Positions 1 through 6,336 of a stretch of 7,865 bases of DNA are shown here, piece by piece. Source of the DNA: an uncultured Bacilli bacterium (GTDB lineage Bacteria > Bacillota_I > Bacilli_A > RF39 > UBA660). The stretch is taken from positions 1-7,865 of the forward strand of contig CANRHO010000033.1 in the NCBI GenBank assembly GCA_947630435.1, read 5' to 3'. Position numbers and translations under genes: made by a program. The notes beneath the pieces were generated by a model, which was not told where the DNA came from, made no database searches, and saw only the letters and a list, made by a program, of their open reading frames with translations. Within the stretch, counting starts at the first letter, position 1. Every line of letters starts with the position of its first letter.

Positions 1-102
1 GAATTAATTGCTCCAATCGCAATTGAAAATGGTACTAAGTTCTCTATCCGTGAAGGTGGACGTACTGTTGGTGCTGGTACTGTTACTAAAATTGATGCTT
101 AA
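1..102 (+). CDS. tuf: Elongation factor Tu, C-terminal end (partial)
   Basis: Frame 1 is open from the window edge and encodes the last 33 residues of EF-Tu, the GTPase that delivers aminoacyl-tRNA to the ribosome in the cytoplasm. The end of the third (beta-barrel) domain is recognisable: ELIAPIAIENGTKFSIREGG, followed by RTVGAGTVTKI, a nearly invariant EF-Tu terminus. The start and GTPase domain lie outside the window. Codon choice is that of a very highly expressed gene: both arginines are CGT, all five isoleucines are ATT or ATC, and GGT, GCT, ACT and GTT dominate. The neighbouring genes use AGA and ATA freely. A strong hairpin terminator begins about ten bases after the TAA stop, so tuf ends its transcription unit here. 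Confidence 0.96.
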   Translation, partial: ELIAPIAIENGTKFSIREGGRTVGAGTVTKIDA

Positions 103-111
103 TTAAAGTAT

Positions 112-141
112 AAAAAAGACATTCCTTTGAATGTCTTTTTT
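112..141. terminator. Bidirectional intrinsic terminator between tuf and the FemAB-family gene
   Basis: A perfect 7-bp stem GACATTC (118-124) / GAATGTC (129-135) encloses a CTTT loop. Six A's (112-117) precede it and six T's (136-141) follow it, so the hairpin reads as a stem plus U-tract from either strand. It sits 10 bases after the tuf stop and about 50 bases downstream of the minus-strand FemAB-family stop. It is therefore the likely shared terminator for the two convergent genes. Confidence 0.93.
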
Positions 142-190
142 AATTGTAAATATATATTTATGGTGTTGTTTTATCATTTATAAATTTTAA

Positions 191-1438
191 TTATATCGGC
201 GTATTAAGCCAGTTAAGTATAGGATTTAATTTGCTTCCTGTATAGTAAGCTTTTTTATTTATTACTAAGTCAAATTCTCCTACGTACTCAACAATCCTGT
301 TGGATAACTCTGTTTTTAAAATGCTATCGTAATCTTTTTTGAATTCATTAGTTATTCCACCTAAATTTACTACACTATACCCTTGATGTGCAAATTCTTG
401 CATAAGTTGCCATTTAAGCAAATATTCAGGATTTTGATCTTTAAAATTTTCGTTAGCTCCGCTTGCAATAAAAGTTACTTGTTTGCCACATTTTATTAGT
501 GCAACACCTGCTGTTACAATACCATTTGGATAAGCTTGAAATAATTTGCTAGCTTCTAACATGTTTTTTTTGTATTTAGCGAGTAACTCATCTGATTTTA
601 ACTTTTCGTTTATGATGTATTCTTTATTTGGATTATTAAAATCTTGTATTTGCATATTTAATTCATTGTTTTTTTGTTCTTCGTTTTCATACATTGTTTT
701 GCTTGAGTTTATATAAGAAATTGGCTCTAGTTTATTAAAATATATTTCAAAATTATTTTGACCGAAAAACTGATAATAATCTAAGTAATAATCTAAAGGT
801 GGATTAATCTTGTTTATAATACTAAATAATAAGTTTATATCATTTGATGAGCCTTTATATACTTTGTTTCCCATTTTAGCAGCGTTTTGTATTTTATCTC
901 TTGCTTCTTTTGAAATTGAATTATATAAAGATATTATATTGTTATTCAATGTAGTTAAAGTATTCCATCTTGGTTTAGAAGCTTCTAAACCATTATTGTA
1001 TCCCATATGGATATATCCAAGAGATTGTAATTTTTGAACAAAATTTAAGTTACTTTCTCCATCTGGTTTTTCACTACCATCTAGATTGTGCTCTTTATAT
1101 ATAATCATTGGATCTACTTTAACATATGTAAAGTTTCTTTTTGATAAAAAGTCTTTTAGTGCTAACGTAAAAGTTTTAACAAGTTCTTCATCATTCCAGT
1201 CAATTAAAAAACCTCTAGGTGCATATCCCATTTTTCTTCTTTCGTTTTTTTCGTTTTTTACTATCATTAAAGTAGCAGCTTTAATTTCTCCAATGTCATC
1301 AACTAGTCCTAAATAATAAGAATTATGACCATGCTTAGTCATTAATCTACCATAATTACTAGTTTGATAATAGTTATAATTAGGATTAGATACTGCAAAT
1401 TGGTCAAATCGTGTTTCATCAAGTAATATAATTTGCAT
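191..1438 (-). CDS. FemAB-family peptidoglycan bridge aminoacyltransferase
   Basis: This 415-residue protein has the length and order of the FemA/FemX/MurM family, cytoplasmic membrane-associated enzymes that add amino acids from aminoacyl-tRNA to the peptide stem of lipid II or its precursor, building the cell-wall cross-bridge. Family marks are YAPRGFLID (72-80), VKVDP (106-110), SKPRWNTLTTL (154-164), a charged helical stretch around 245-300 that fits the coiled-coil arm, YLLKWQLMQEFA (339-350), VVNLGGI (356-362) and YVGEFDLVINK (385-395). K375 and R381 fall near where FemX enzymes keep basic residues that contact substrate phosphates (inference). The glycine-rich K-x-G-F-G stretch often found there is replaced by KTELSN. 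The ATG is preceded by GGAGGG with good spacing. The gene has its own promoter, diverges from eno and converges on tuf. The residue added and the stem position cannot be read from sequence, so no symbol is assigned. Confidence 0.92.
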   Translation of the reverse strand: MQIILLDETRFDQFAVSNPNYNYYQTSNYGRLMTKHGHNSYYLGLVDDIGEIKAATLMIVKNEKNERRKMGYAPRGFLIDWNDEELVKTFTLALKDFLSKRNFTYVKVDPMIIYKEHNLDGSEKPDGESNLNFVQKLQSLGYIHMGYNNGLEASKPRWNTLTTLNNNIISLYNSISKEARDKIQNAAKMGNKVYKGSSNDINLLFSIINKINPPLDYYLDYYQFFGQNNFEIYFNKLEPISYINSSKTMYENEEQKNNELNMQIQDFNNPNKEYIINEKLKSDELLAKYKKNMLEASKLFQAYPNGIVTAGVALIKCGKQVTFIASGANENFKDQNPEYLLKWQLMQEFAHQGYSVVNLGGITNEFKKDYDSILKTELSNRIVEYVGEFDLVINKKAYYTGSKLNPILNWLNTPI

Positions 1439-1468
1439 AAATATCCCTCCTAATTATTCTTATACTTT

Positions 1469-1498
1469 ATTATAACCTAAATCTATTGATAAAGTCAA
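1469..1498 (-). promoter_or_regulatory. Sigma-A-type promoter of the FemAB-family gene
   Basis: Read on the minus strand, TTGACT (1493-1498) and a perfect TATAAT (1469-1474) are separated by 18 bases. This is about 30 bases upstream of the ATG, with the GGAGGG ribosome binding site (1445-1450) between them. It is the best -35/-10 pair in the window. Confidence 0.8.
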
Positions 1499-1540
1499 TT
1501 TACATATTAGCATAAAATATTTATTTTAATATGTTTTAGA

Positions 1541-1549
1541 TGGTATAAT
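1541..1549 (+). promoter_or_regulatory. Extended -10 promoter of eno
   Basis: TGGTATAAT matches the extended -10 consensus TGnTATAAT exactly. No good -35 lies 16-18 bases upstream (the region reads TTATTT), as is common for extended -10 promoters. Transcription should begin near 1556, leaving a leader of only about 20 bases that holds a rather weak ribosome binding site, AAAGGTAGG (1561-1569), before the ATG at 1577. Confidence 0.75.
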
Positions 1550-1576
1550 AAATATGTAAGAAAGGTAGGTTATAAC

Positions 1577-2806
1577 ATGAAAATAACTGATATAAAAGCA
1601 AGAGAAATTTTAGATTCTAGGGGTAATCCAACCATAGAAGTTGATGTTTGTTTGGAAAATGGAATAAAGGCGCGTGCAGACGTGCCATCTGGAGCTTCAA
1701 CTGGTGAAAGAGAAGCATTAGAATTAAGGGATAATGATAATTCTAGATTTGGCGGTAAAGGAGTTCTAAAGGCGGTAAAAAACGTAAATGAACGAATTAA
1801 ACCCGCTGTAGTAGGTATGGATGTTTTTGATCAAAAGGATATTGATTACGCTATGATAAAATTAGATGGTACAAAAACAAAAAGCAAGCTGGGAGCAAAT
1901 GCAATTTTAGGAGTTTCCATGGCTTGTTTAAAGGCTGCTGCTAAAGCAAAAAACATGCCTCTTTATAATTATGTAGGTAATGGGAAAACAATGCCAGTTG
2001 CTATGATGAATATTTTAAATGGTGGTGCTCATGCTGATAATAAACTAGATTTTCAAGAGTTTATGATCATTCCTCAAAAAGATAATATTCATGAAAGAGT
2101 TCGTGTAGGCTCAGAAGTATTTCATGCTTTAAAGCTTGTATTAAATGAAAAAAAATTATCTACAGGTGTAGGTGATGAAGGAGGTTTTGCACCAGATTTA
2201 AAATCTAATACAGAAGCTTTTGAACTTATTATGGAAGCTATTAAAAAAGCCGGTTATATACCAGGAAAAGATGTTAAGCTAGCAATTGATGTTGCAGCAT
2301 CAGAATTTTATGAAAAAGGAAAATACAACTTAGTAGGAGAAAACAGAAGTTTAACCACTGATGAACTTATAGAATTTTATAAAGAATTAATTAATAAATA
2401 TCCAATAATATCTATAGAAGATCCAGTAGATGAAAATGACTGGGATGGTTTTGTAAAAATAACTAAAGAATTAGGTGATAAGGTACAACTTGTAGGTGAT
2501 GACTTGTTTGTTACAAATAAAAAATATTTACAAATGGGTATTAACAAGAAAGCCGGGAACGCGATTTTAATAAAAGTTAATCAAATTGGAACTATAACCG
2601 AAACTTTAGATACGATTAAACTTGCTAAAGAAAACGGATACAAAACAATAATATCTCATAGATCTGGAGAAACAGAAGATACAATAATTGCGGATTTAGC
2701 AGTAGGGTTAAATTTAGGACAAATAAAAACTGGATCTATGTCTAGAACCGACAGAATTTGCAAGTATAATGAATTAATGAGAATTGAAGAAGAATTAAAT
2801 ATTTAG
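1577..2806 (+). CDS. eno: Enolase (phosphopyruvate hydratase)
   Basis: Enolase converts 2-phosphoglycerate to phosphoenolpyruvate in glycolysis and is a cytoplasmic Mg-dependent enzyme. The sequence is unmistakable: REILDSRGNPT (9-19), the mobile loop SGAST (38-42), NGGAHADN (148-155) with H152, QEF with E161, GDEGGFAP (199-206) with the acid E201, Mg ligands D238, E281 and D308, base K333 in LIKVNQIGT, SHRSGETEDT (360-369) and K384 in GQIKTGSMSR. All catalytic residues are present. At 409 residues it is some 20 shorter than the usual 430 or so. The loss is mainly a missing C-terminal tail after RIEEELNI, plus a shortened loop near 130-140. Codons are ordinary AT-rich ones including many ATA and AGA, unlike tuf. 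No terminator is seen before secG, so read-through into secG is likely. In related genomes eno also heads or adjoins the secG-rnr-smpB block. Confidence 0.98.
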   Translation: MKITDIKAREILDSRGNPTIEVDVCLENGIKARADVPSGASTGEREALELRDNDNSRFGGKGVLKAVKNVNERIKPAVVGMDVFDQKDIDYAMIKLDGTKTKSKLGANAILGVSMACLKAAAKAKNMPLYNYVGNGKTMPVAMMNILNGGAHADNKLDFQEFMIIPQKDNIHERVRVGSEVFHALKLVLNEKKLSTGVGDEGGFAPDLKSNTEAFELIMEAIKKAGYIPGKDVKLAIDVAASEFYEKGKYNLVGENRSLTTDELIEFYKELINKYPIISIEDPVDENDWDGFVKITKELGDKVQLVGDDLFVTNKKYLQMGINKKAGNAILIKVNQIGTITETLDTIKLAKENGYKTIISHRSGETEDTIIADLAVGLNLGQIKTGSMSRTDRICKYNELMRIEEELNI

Positions 2807-2824
2807 TTCTTTTGATTTGCTATT

Positions 2825-2835
2825 TATAATATAAT
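2825..2835 (+). promoter_or_regulatory. Possible secG promoter, overlapping -10 boxes
   Basis: The intergenic region holds two overlapping perfect TATAAT boxes (2825-2830 and 2830-2835, together TATAATATAAT), 36-46 bases before the secG ATG. The nearest -35-like element, TTGATT (2812-2817), is too close to both (7-12 bases). In such AT-rich DNA the boxes may be chance, so this is only a candidate internal promoter supplementing read-through from eno. Confidence 0.45.
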
Positions 2836-2856
2836 ATGTTAAAATAACTATTAGTT

Positions 2857-2862
2857 AAGGAG
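2857..2862 (+). promoter_or_regulatory. Ribosome binding site that fixes the secG start
   Basis: AAGGAG stands 8 bases before ATG 2871. An in-frame GTG at 2862 overlaps the last base of this site and has no ribosome binding site of its own, so the shorter reading from 2871 is preferred. Confidence 0.85.
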
Positions 2863-2870
2863 TGATACAC

Positions 2871-3080
2871 ATGCTTACAATATTAATGATTGTGTCCGTT
2901 TTACTTATTATAATAGTTTTATTGCAAAGTGGGAAAGCTGAAAGTGGAAATATTATAACTGGTGGAAATGCAGATCTATTTATGAATAGGAAAGAGCGTG
3001 GTGGAGAATTATTTATTACAAGGTTAACTTATGTATTAGGTATAGCATTTTTCGTTTTATGTATAATAATAGACATGTAA
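2871..3080 (+). CDS. secG: Protein-export translocase subunit SecG
   Basis: This is a 69-residue membrane protein with the SecG plan. A first hydrophobic helix (about 2-18) ends in the conserved LLQSGK (17-22). A short glycine-rich loop ITGGNADLF follows, then a charged segment NRKERGG, the conserved LFITRLTYVL and a second helix (about 52-67). SecG associates with SecY and SecE in the cytoplasmic membrane and assists SecA-driven protein export. The length is normal for low-GC Gram-positive SecG. It follows eno by 64 bases with no terminator between, and is followed directly by a hairpin terminator. The carboxylesterase gene that often lies between secG and rnr in Bacillus is absent. Confidence 0.93.
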   Translation: MLTILMIVSVLLIIIVLLQSGKAESGNIITGGNADLFMNRKERGGELFITRLTYVLGIAFFVLCIIIDM

Positions 3081-3084
3081 TAAT

Positions 3085-3112
3085 AAAAAGGCTTGGGTAA
3101 AAGCCTTTTTTT
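3085..3112 (+). terminator. Intrinsic terminator after secG
   Basis: A stem AAAAAGGCTT (3085-3094) / AAGCCTTTTT (3101-3110) with the six-base loop GGGTAA is followed by further T's to 3112. It starts 4 bases after the secG stop, so it closes the eno-secG unit. The rnr promoter candidate begins within 5 bases of its end. Confidence 0.9.
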
Positions 3113-3116
3113 GTTT

Positions 3117-3127
3117 TATAATATAAT
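3117..3127 (+). promoter_or_regulatory. Candidate rnr promoter, overlapping -10 boxes
   Basis: Two overlapping TATAAT boxes (3117-3122 and 3122-3127) form TATAATATAAT, the same arrangement as before secG. They lie directly after the terminator and shortly before the rnr ribosome binding site. The corresponding -35 positions fall inside the terminator hairpin and do not match consensus. A promoter is expected here because upstream transcription should stop at the hairpin. Confidence 0.55.
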
Positions 3128-3132
3128 TAGGC

Positions 3133-3140
3133 AAGGTGAG
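3133..3140 (+). promoter_or_regulatory. Ribosome binding site supporting a TTG start for rnr
   Basis: AAGGTGAG ends 5 bases before TTG 3146. The residues that follow, KDKILNILKEN, match the usual RNase R N-terminus, and no ATG is available at the right place. The rare TTG start is therefore well supported. Confidence 0.82.
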
Positions 3141-3145
3141 TAAAA

Positions 3146-5266
3146 TTGAAAGATAAAATACTAAACATACTTAAGGAAAATGATAAAGCTTATACATCCG
3201 TAGAACTAAAAGATATATTAGGTCTTAATACAACTGAAGAGATAGAAGAAATGTTATCCATTTTAAATGAACTTGAAAGTAATTTAACCATTTATCATAC
3301 AAATAAGGATAAGTATATGGCATTTGAATATAGTCATTTAAAGAAAGGAAAAATATCTGTTTCTGAAAAGGGATTTGGATTTATTTTAATGGAAAATGAA
3401 GAGGATATCCACGTTAATAAAGAGCATTTAAATGGTGCGATGGATGGTGATATGGTAATTGCGGAGATAATTAATGTTAATACTGGTGCAAAAAAAGAGG
3501 GGAGAGTTCTTAGAGTAGCTACCAGAGATTATGGAGTTATAGTTGGTGAATATATTTACAATAATGGTAATCCAACCGTTATTCCAAAAGATAAAAAGAT
3601 TAAACAAAAAATAGTCTTGACAAAAGAAAGCATTAAAAATGCAGTAGATGGACATATTGTTGTATTAAACTTTATAAAAAAATTAGAAAATAATACTATT
3701 TTAGCAGAAATCAAAACGATAATTGGTCATAAAAATGACGTAGGGGTAGATGTTGAAGAAATAGTTTATAAGAATAATTTTTCTCCAAATTTTCCAGATG
3801 ATGTTTTAGAAGAAGCTAGCAAACTACCTGATAGGGTTTTAGAAGAAGACAAAATAGGAAGAAGAGATTTAACAGATCTAACAATATTTACAATAGATGG
3901 TGATGATACGAAAGATATTGATGATGCGGTATCGATAAAAAAATTAGACAATGGCAATTATGAATTAGGTGTTCATATTGCGGATGTTTCTTATTATGTT
4001 AAACCAGGGACTAGACTTTATGAAGAAGCTTATGAAAGAGGAACAAGTGTATATTTGGTAGATAGAGTAATTCCAATGCTTCCACATAAGTTATCTAATG
4101 GTATATGTTCTTTAAATCCAAACGTAGAACGTTTAACCCAAAGTTGTGTGATGGAAATTGATCCAAAGGGAAATGTTGTTTCTCATGAAATTTTTGAAAG
4201 TGTTATTAAATCTAGAATACAAATGACTTATAAAAAAGTTAATAAATGGTTAGATGAAGGCATCGTAGAAGAAGGGTATGAAACATTTAAAGATGATTTA
4301 AGTTTGATGAAAGAACTAGCAGATATAATAAGAAAAAGAAGAGAATCTCGTGGTGCAATAGACTTTGATACTGATGAAGCTAAAATATTAGCAGATGAAA
4401 AAGGTGTTCCAATAGATGTTATTTTAAGAGATAGAGCCTCTGGAGAAAAAATGATAGAAGACTTTATGATAATTGCTAACGAAACAGTTGCAACTCATAT
4501 TTTTTACATGGAATTACCTTTTATATATCGTGTGCACGGAACTCCAAAAGAAGAAAAAATTAACGATTTTTTAGATTTCATTGGTACTTTGGGATATAAA
4601 ATAACTGGTAAAATAAATATTAATTATCCATCTTCAATAGAAAACATCCTTATGCAACTAAAAGATAAAAAAGAGTATAAAATACTTTCGACTCTTATGT
4701 TAAGAGCAATGCAAAAGGCCGTTTATCAAAAGGAGAACATAGGACATTTTGGATTGGCAAGTAAAATATATACGCATTTTACATCACCAATAAGAAGATT
4801 TCCTGATACAACGGTTCATAGACTTCTTAGAACTTACTTATATGAAAATGATAGATCGAAAAAAACAATTGACTATTTTAATGAATATTTGCCTGTTTTA
4901 ACGGAGCATGCATCGCTAAAAGAAAGAGAAGCAATTGATTGTGAAAGAGAAGTAGAAGATATGAAGATGGCTGAGTATATGATGAGTCATATAGGAGAAG
5001 AATTTACTGGAATAATAAGTGGTGTTACATCATTTGGTATGTTTGTGCAGTTACCTAACATGATAGAAGGTTTAGTACACATAAGTGATATATCTGGAGA
5101 TTATTATAATTATGATGAAAAGACAATGTCTTTAATTGGACAAAAAAACAAAAGAAGATATAGAATAGGTGATGAAGTAACTGTTATTTGTAAATCTGCA
5201 TCTAAAGAAGAATCATTTATTGATTTTGAGCTAAAAGATGAAAAAAACATTGAGGAAGAAAATTAA
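3146..5266 (+). CDS. rnr: Ribonuclease R (3'-to-5' exoribonuclease)
   Basis: RNase R degrades structured RNA processively from the 3' end in the cytoplasm, and clears defective mRNA during trans-translation. The 706 residues show the full order: an N-terminal helix-turn-helix region (about 1-60), two cold-shock/OB domains (about 65-125 and 130-195; note KGFGFI at 75-80), the RNB catalytic domain (about 240-565) and a C-terminal S1 domain (about 617-697; SGVTSFGMFVQL and EGLVHISDI). The catalytic acidic cluster is D251, D257, D259 and D260 in IDGDDTKDIDDAV. HIADVSYYV, PHKLSNGICSLNP and HFTSPIRRFPD (544-554) are also typical. The TTG start is chosen from the ribosome binding site. The lysine-rich tail found after S1 in some homologues is missing; the protein ends in an acidic DEKNIEEEN. 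smpB follows after 58 bases without a terminator, so the two are probably co-transcribed. Confidence 0.97.
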   Translation: MKDKILNILKENDKAYTSVELKDILGLNTTEEIEEMLSILNELESNLTIYHTNKDKYMAFEYSHLKKGKISVSEKGFGFILMENEEDIHVNKEHLNGAMDGDMVIAEIINVNTGAKKEGRVLRVATRDYGVIVGEYIYNNGNPTVIPKDKKIKQKIVLTKESIKNAVDGHIVVLNFIKKLENNTILAEIKTIIGHKNDVGVDVEEIVYKNNFSPNFPDDVLEEASKLPDRVLEEDKIGRRDLTDLTIFTIDGDDTKDIDDAVSIKKLDNGNYELGVHIADVSYYVKPGTRLYEEAYERGTSVYLVDRVIPMLPHKLSNGICSLNPNVERLTQSCVMEIDPKGNVVSHEIFESVIKSRIQMTYKKVNKWLDEGIVEEGYETFKDDLSLMKELADIIRKRRESRGAIDFDTDEAKILADEKGVPIDVILRDRASGEKMIEDFMIIANETVATHIFYMELPFIYRVHGTPKEEKINDFLDFIGTLGYKITGKININYPSSIENILMQLKDKKEYKILSTLMLRAMQKAVYQKENIGHFGLASKIYTHFTSPIRRFPDTTVHRLLRTYLYENDRSKKTIDYFNEYLPVLTEHASLKEREAIDCEREVEDMKMAEYMMSHIGEEFTGIISGVTSFGMFVQLPNMIEGLVHISDISGDYYNYDEKTMSLIGQKNKRRYRIGDEVTVICKSASKEESFIDFELKDEKNIEEEN

Positions 5267-5324
5267 AGTATAACAATTGTAATTTTATATTAACAAAATA
5301 CTCAAACATAGTAGGGGTGAGATA

Positions 5325-5765
5325 ATGATAGAAATAAAAAATAAAAAAGCAACTTTTGATTATTTTATAGAAGATACATATGAATGCGGTATAGTGTTAA
5401 CTGGTACAGAAATAAAATCAATAAGAAAAGGGAGTGCTAACTTAAAAGACAGTTATGCTAGAATTAAAAATGGAGAAGTTTTTTTAACAAATATGTTTAT
5501 ATCTACTTATGATGAAGGAAACCGTTTTAATCATGATGAAAGAAGAGAAAGAAAACTTCTTTTACATAAAAAAGAAATTTATAAAATAAAAAATAAGGTA
5601 GAAAAAGAAGGATATTCTTTAATTCCTGTTAAACTTTATTTAATTTGTGGAAAAGCTAAAATATTATTAGGAGTTGCAAAGGGTAAAAAATTATATGATA
5701 AAAGACAAGCAATCAAAGAAAAAGATGTTAGAAGAAACTTAGAAAAGTTTAACAAGCCATATTAA
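5325..5765 (+). CDS. smpB: SsrA-binding protein SmpB
   Basis: SmpB binds the tRNA-like part of tmRNA and brings it to stalled ribosomes. The 146 residues cover the whole family: NKKATFDYFIEDTYECGIVL (6-25), LTGTEIKSIRKGSANLKDSY (25-44), GNRFNHDERRERKLLLHKKE (65-84), the GYSLIPVKLYL strand (96-106), AKILLGVAKGKK (111-122) and the C-terminal tail starting YDKRQAIKEKD. That tail carries the conserved DKR motif and becomes helical in the mRNA channel. The length is normal. The ATG is preceded by AGGGGTGA at close spacing. The gene follows rnr and, two genes later, the window holds its RNA partner ssrA. Confidence 0.97.
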   Translation: MIEIKNKKATFDYFIEDTYECGIVLTGTEIKSIRKGSANLKDSYARIKNGEVFLTNMFISTYDEGNRFNHDERRERKLLLHKKEIYKIKNKVEKEGYSLIPVKLYLICGKAKILLGVAKGKKLYDKRQAIKEKDVRRNLEKFNKPY

Positions 5766-5779
5766 ACAAATAAGATTTA

Positions 5780-5788
5780 TGTTATAAT
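5780..5788 (+). promoter_or_regulatory. Extended -10 promoter of the lipoprotein gene
   Basis: TGTTATAAT matches TGnTATAAT exactly and lies 15 bases after the smpB stop and 29 bases before the lipoprotein ATG. A second TATAAT (5794-5799) follows closely but leaves little room before the ribosome binding site. No good -35 is visible. Read-through from smpB is also possible, since no terminator separates the genes. Confidence 0.65.
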
Positions 5789-5817
5789 TACTTTATAATA
5801 GTAATGAAGGAGGTACT

Positions 5818-6288
5818 ATGAAAAAATCATTAAAAATATTTTCTTTGGTAGTAATAGTTGTAATATTATGCGGATGTGGCATAAAACAAAAGAAAACAAC
5901 GGTGAATTGTAAACTTAGTCAAAAAAATCCAAATAATGGTTATGAGCTTAAGGCTACTTACACTATTTATGCTACTAATGGTGTAGTTGATACTGTAAAA
6001 ACAACTGAGGAGATAACAAGTAATGAAGAATCAATCCTAAATTATTTTAATACTAATTTAAATTCAACATATGAAAATTATAATAATAAGTATGGTGGTT
6101 ATAAATACAAAGTTATAATGGAAAACGGTAAAGTTACTTCAACAGTTTCAATTGACTATTCGAAAATGGATTTAAAAAAGTTAGTCAAAGATAACATGAA
6201 TATGAAATCTGCGATAAATAATGAAAATAAGCTTAAGCTTGAAGGTATAAAATCAATTTATAAATCCATGGGAGCAATTTGTAACTGA
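5818..6288 (+). CDS. Small lipoprotein of unknown function (possibly YehR/DUF1307-like)
   Basis: The 156-residue product starts MKKSLKIFSL, a lipoprotein signal peptide with a hydrophobic core (7-17) and a lipobox L17-C18-G19-C20, so C20 should be lipidated and the protein held on the outer face of the membrane. The mature part is lysine-, asparagine- and tyrosine-rich with beta-strand-like alternation (ELKATYTIYATNG, YKYKVIMENGKVTSTVSIDY). The segment VSIDYSKMDLKKL and the size recall the YehR/DUF1307 lipoproteins, but this is a resemblance from memory and no function is claimed. Two further cysteines, C31 near the mature start and C155 next to the C-terminus, could pair. Translation should be strong: AAGGAGGT lies just before the ATG. 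The TGA stop is followed immediately by an in-frame TAA. The gene sits between smpB and a convergent glycosidase-family gene, a place usually occupied by ssrA. Confidence 0.8.
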   Translation: MKKSLKIFSLVVIVVILCGCGIKQKKTTVNCKLSQKNPNNGYELKATYTIYATNGVVDTVKTTEEITSNEESILNYFNTNLNSTYENYNNKYGGYKYKVIMENGKVTSTVSIDYSKMDLKKLVKDNMNMKSAINNENKLKLEGIKSIYKSMGAICN

Positions 6289-6294
6289 TAAAAT

Positions 6295-6330
6295 AAAAAT
6301 ATATAACGCTAGTTTGAGTTATATATTTTT
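6295..6330. terminator. Bidirectional intrinsic terminator between convergent genes
   Basis: AAAAATATATAAC (6295-6307) is perfectly complementary to GTTATATATTTTT (6318-6330) around a 10-base loop. The outer A and T runs supply a U-tract in both directions. It begins 6 bases after the lipoprotein stop and ends 6 bases before the minus-strand stop at 6337. The stem is nearly all A-T with one G-C pair, so it is weaker than the other terminators here. Confidence 0.82.
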
Positions 6331-6336
6331 TATACT

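Noticed and set aside
142..190. Possible small gene or second terminator between the tuf terminator and the FemAB-family stop
   Set aside because: Only AT-rich sequence is present, without a hairpin, start signal or open frame of note.
810..1316. Two plus-strand open frames (810-1037 and 1086-1316) opposite the FemAB-family gene
   Set aside because: They are antisense to a full-length, motif-rich gene, lack ribosome binding sites and encode low-complexity hydrophobic peptides without family features.
2862..2870. GTG at 2862 as the secG start
   Set aside because: It overlaps the ribosome binding site AAGGAG; ATG 2871 has correct spacing and gives the normal SecG N-terminus.
3428..3957. Two minus-strand open frames (3428-3655 and 3766-3957) inside rnr
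   Set aside because: They lie antisense to the conserved RNase R coding sequence and show no recognisable protein features or start signals.
5273..5280. Palindrome ACAATTGT in the rnr-smpB gap as an operator
   Set aside because: The 8-base symmetry does not extend into the flanks, is not repeated elsewhere in the window, and no promoter is evident next to it.
6286..6291. UGA read as tryptophan (Mycoplasma code), suggested by the TGA stop directly followed by TAA
   Set aside because: All ten tryptophans in the proteins of the window are TGG and no internal TGA interrupts conserved proteins. In an AT-rich code-4 genome most would be TGA.
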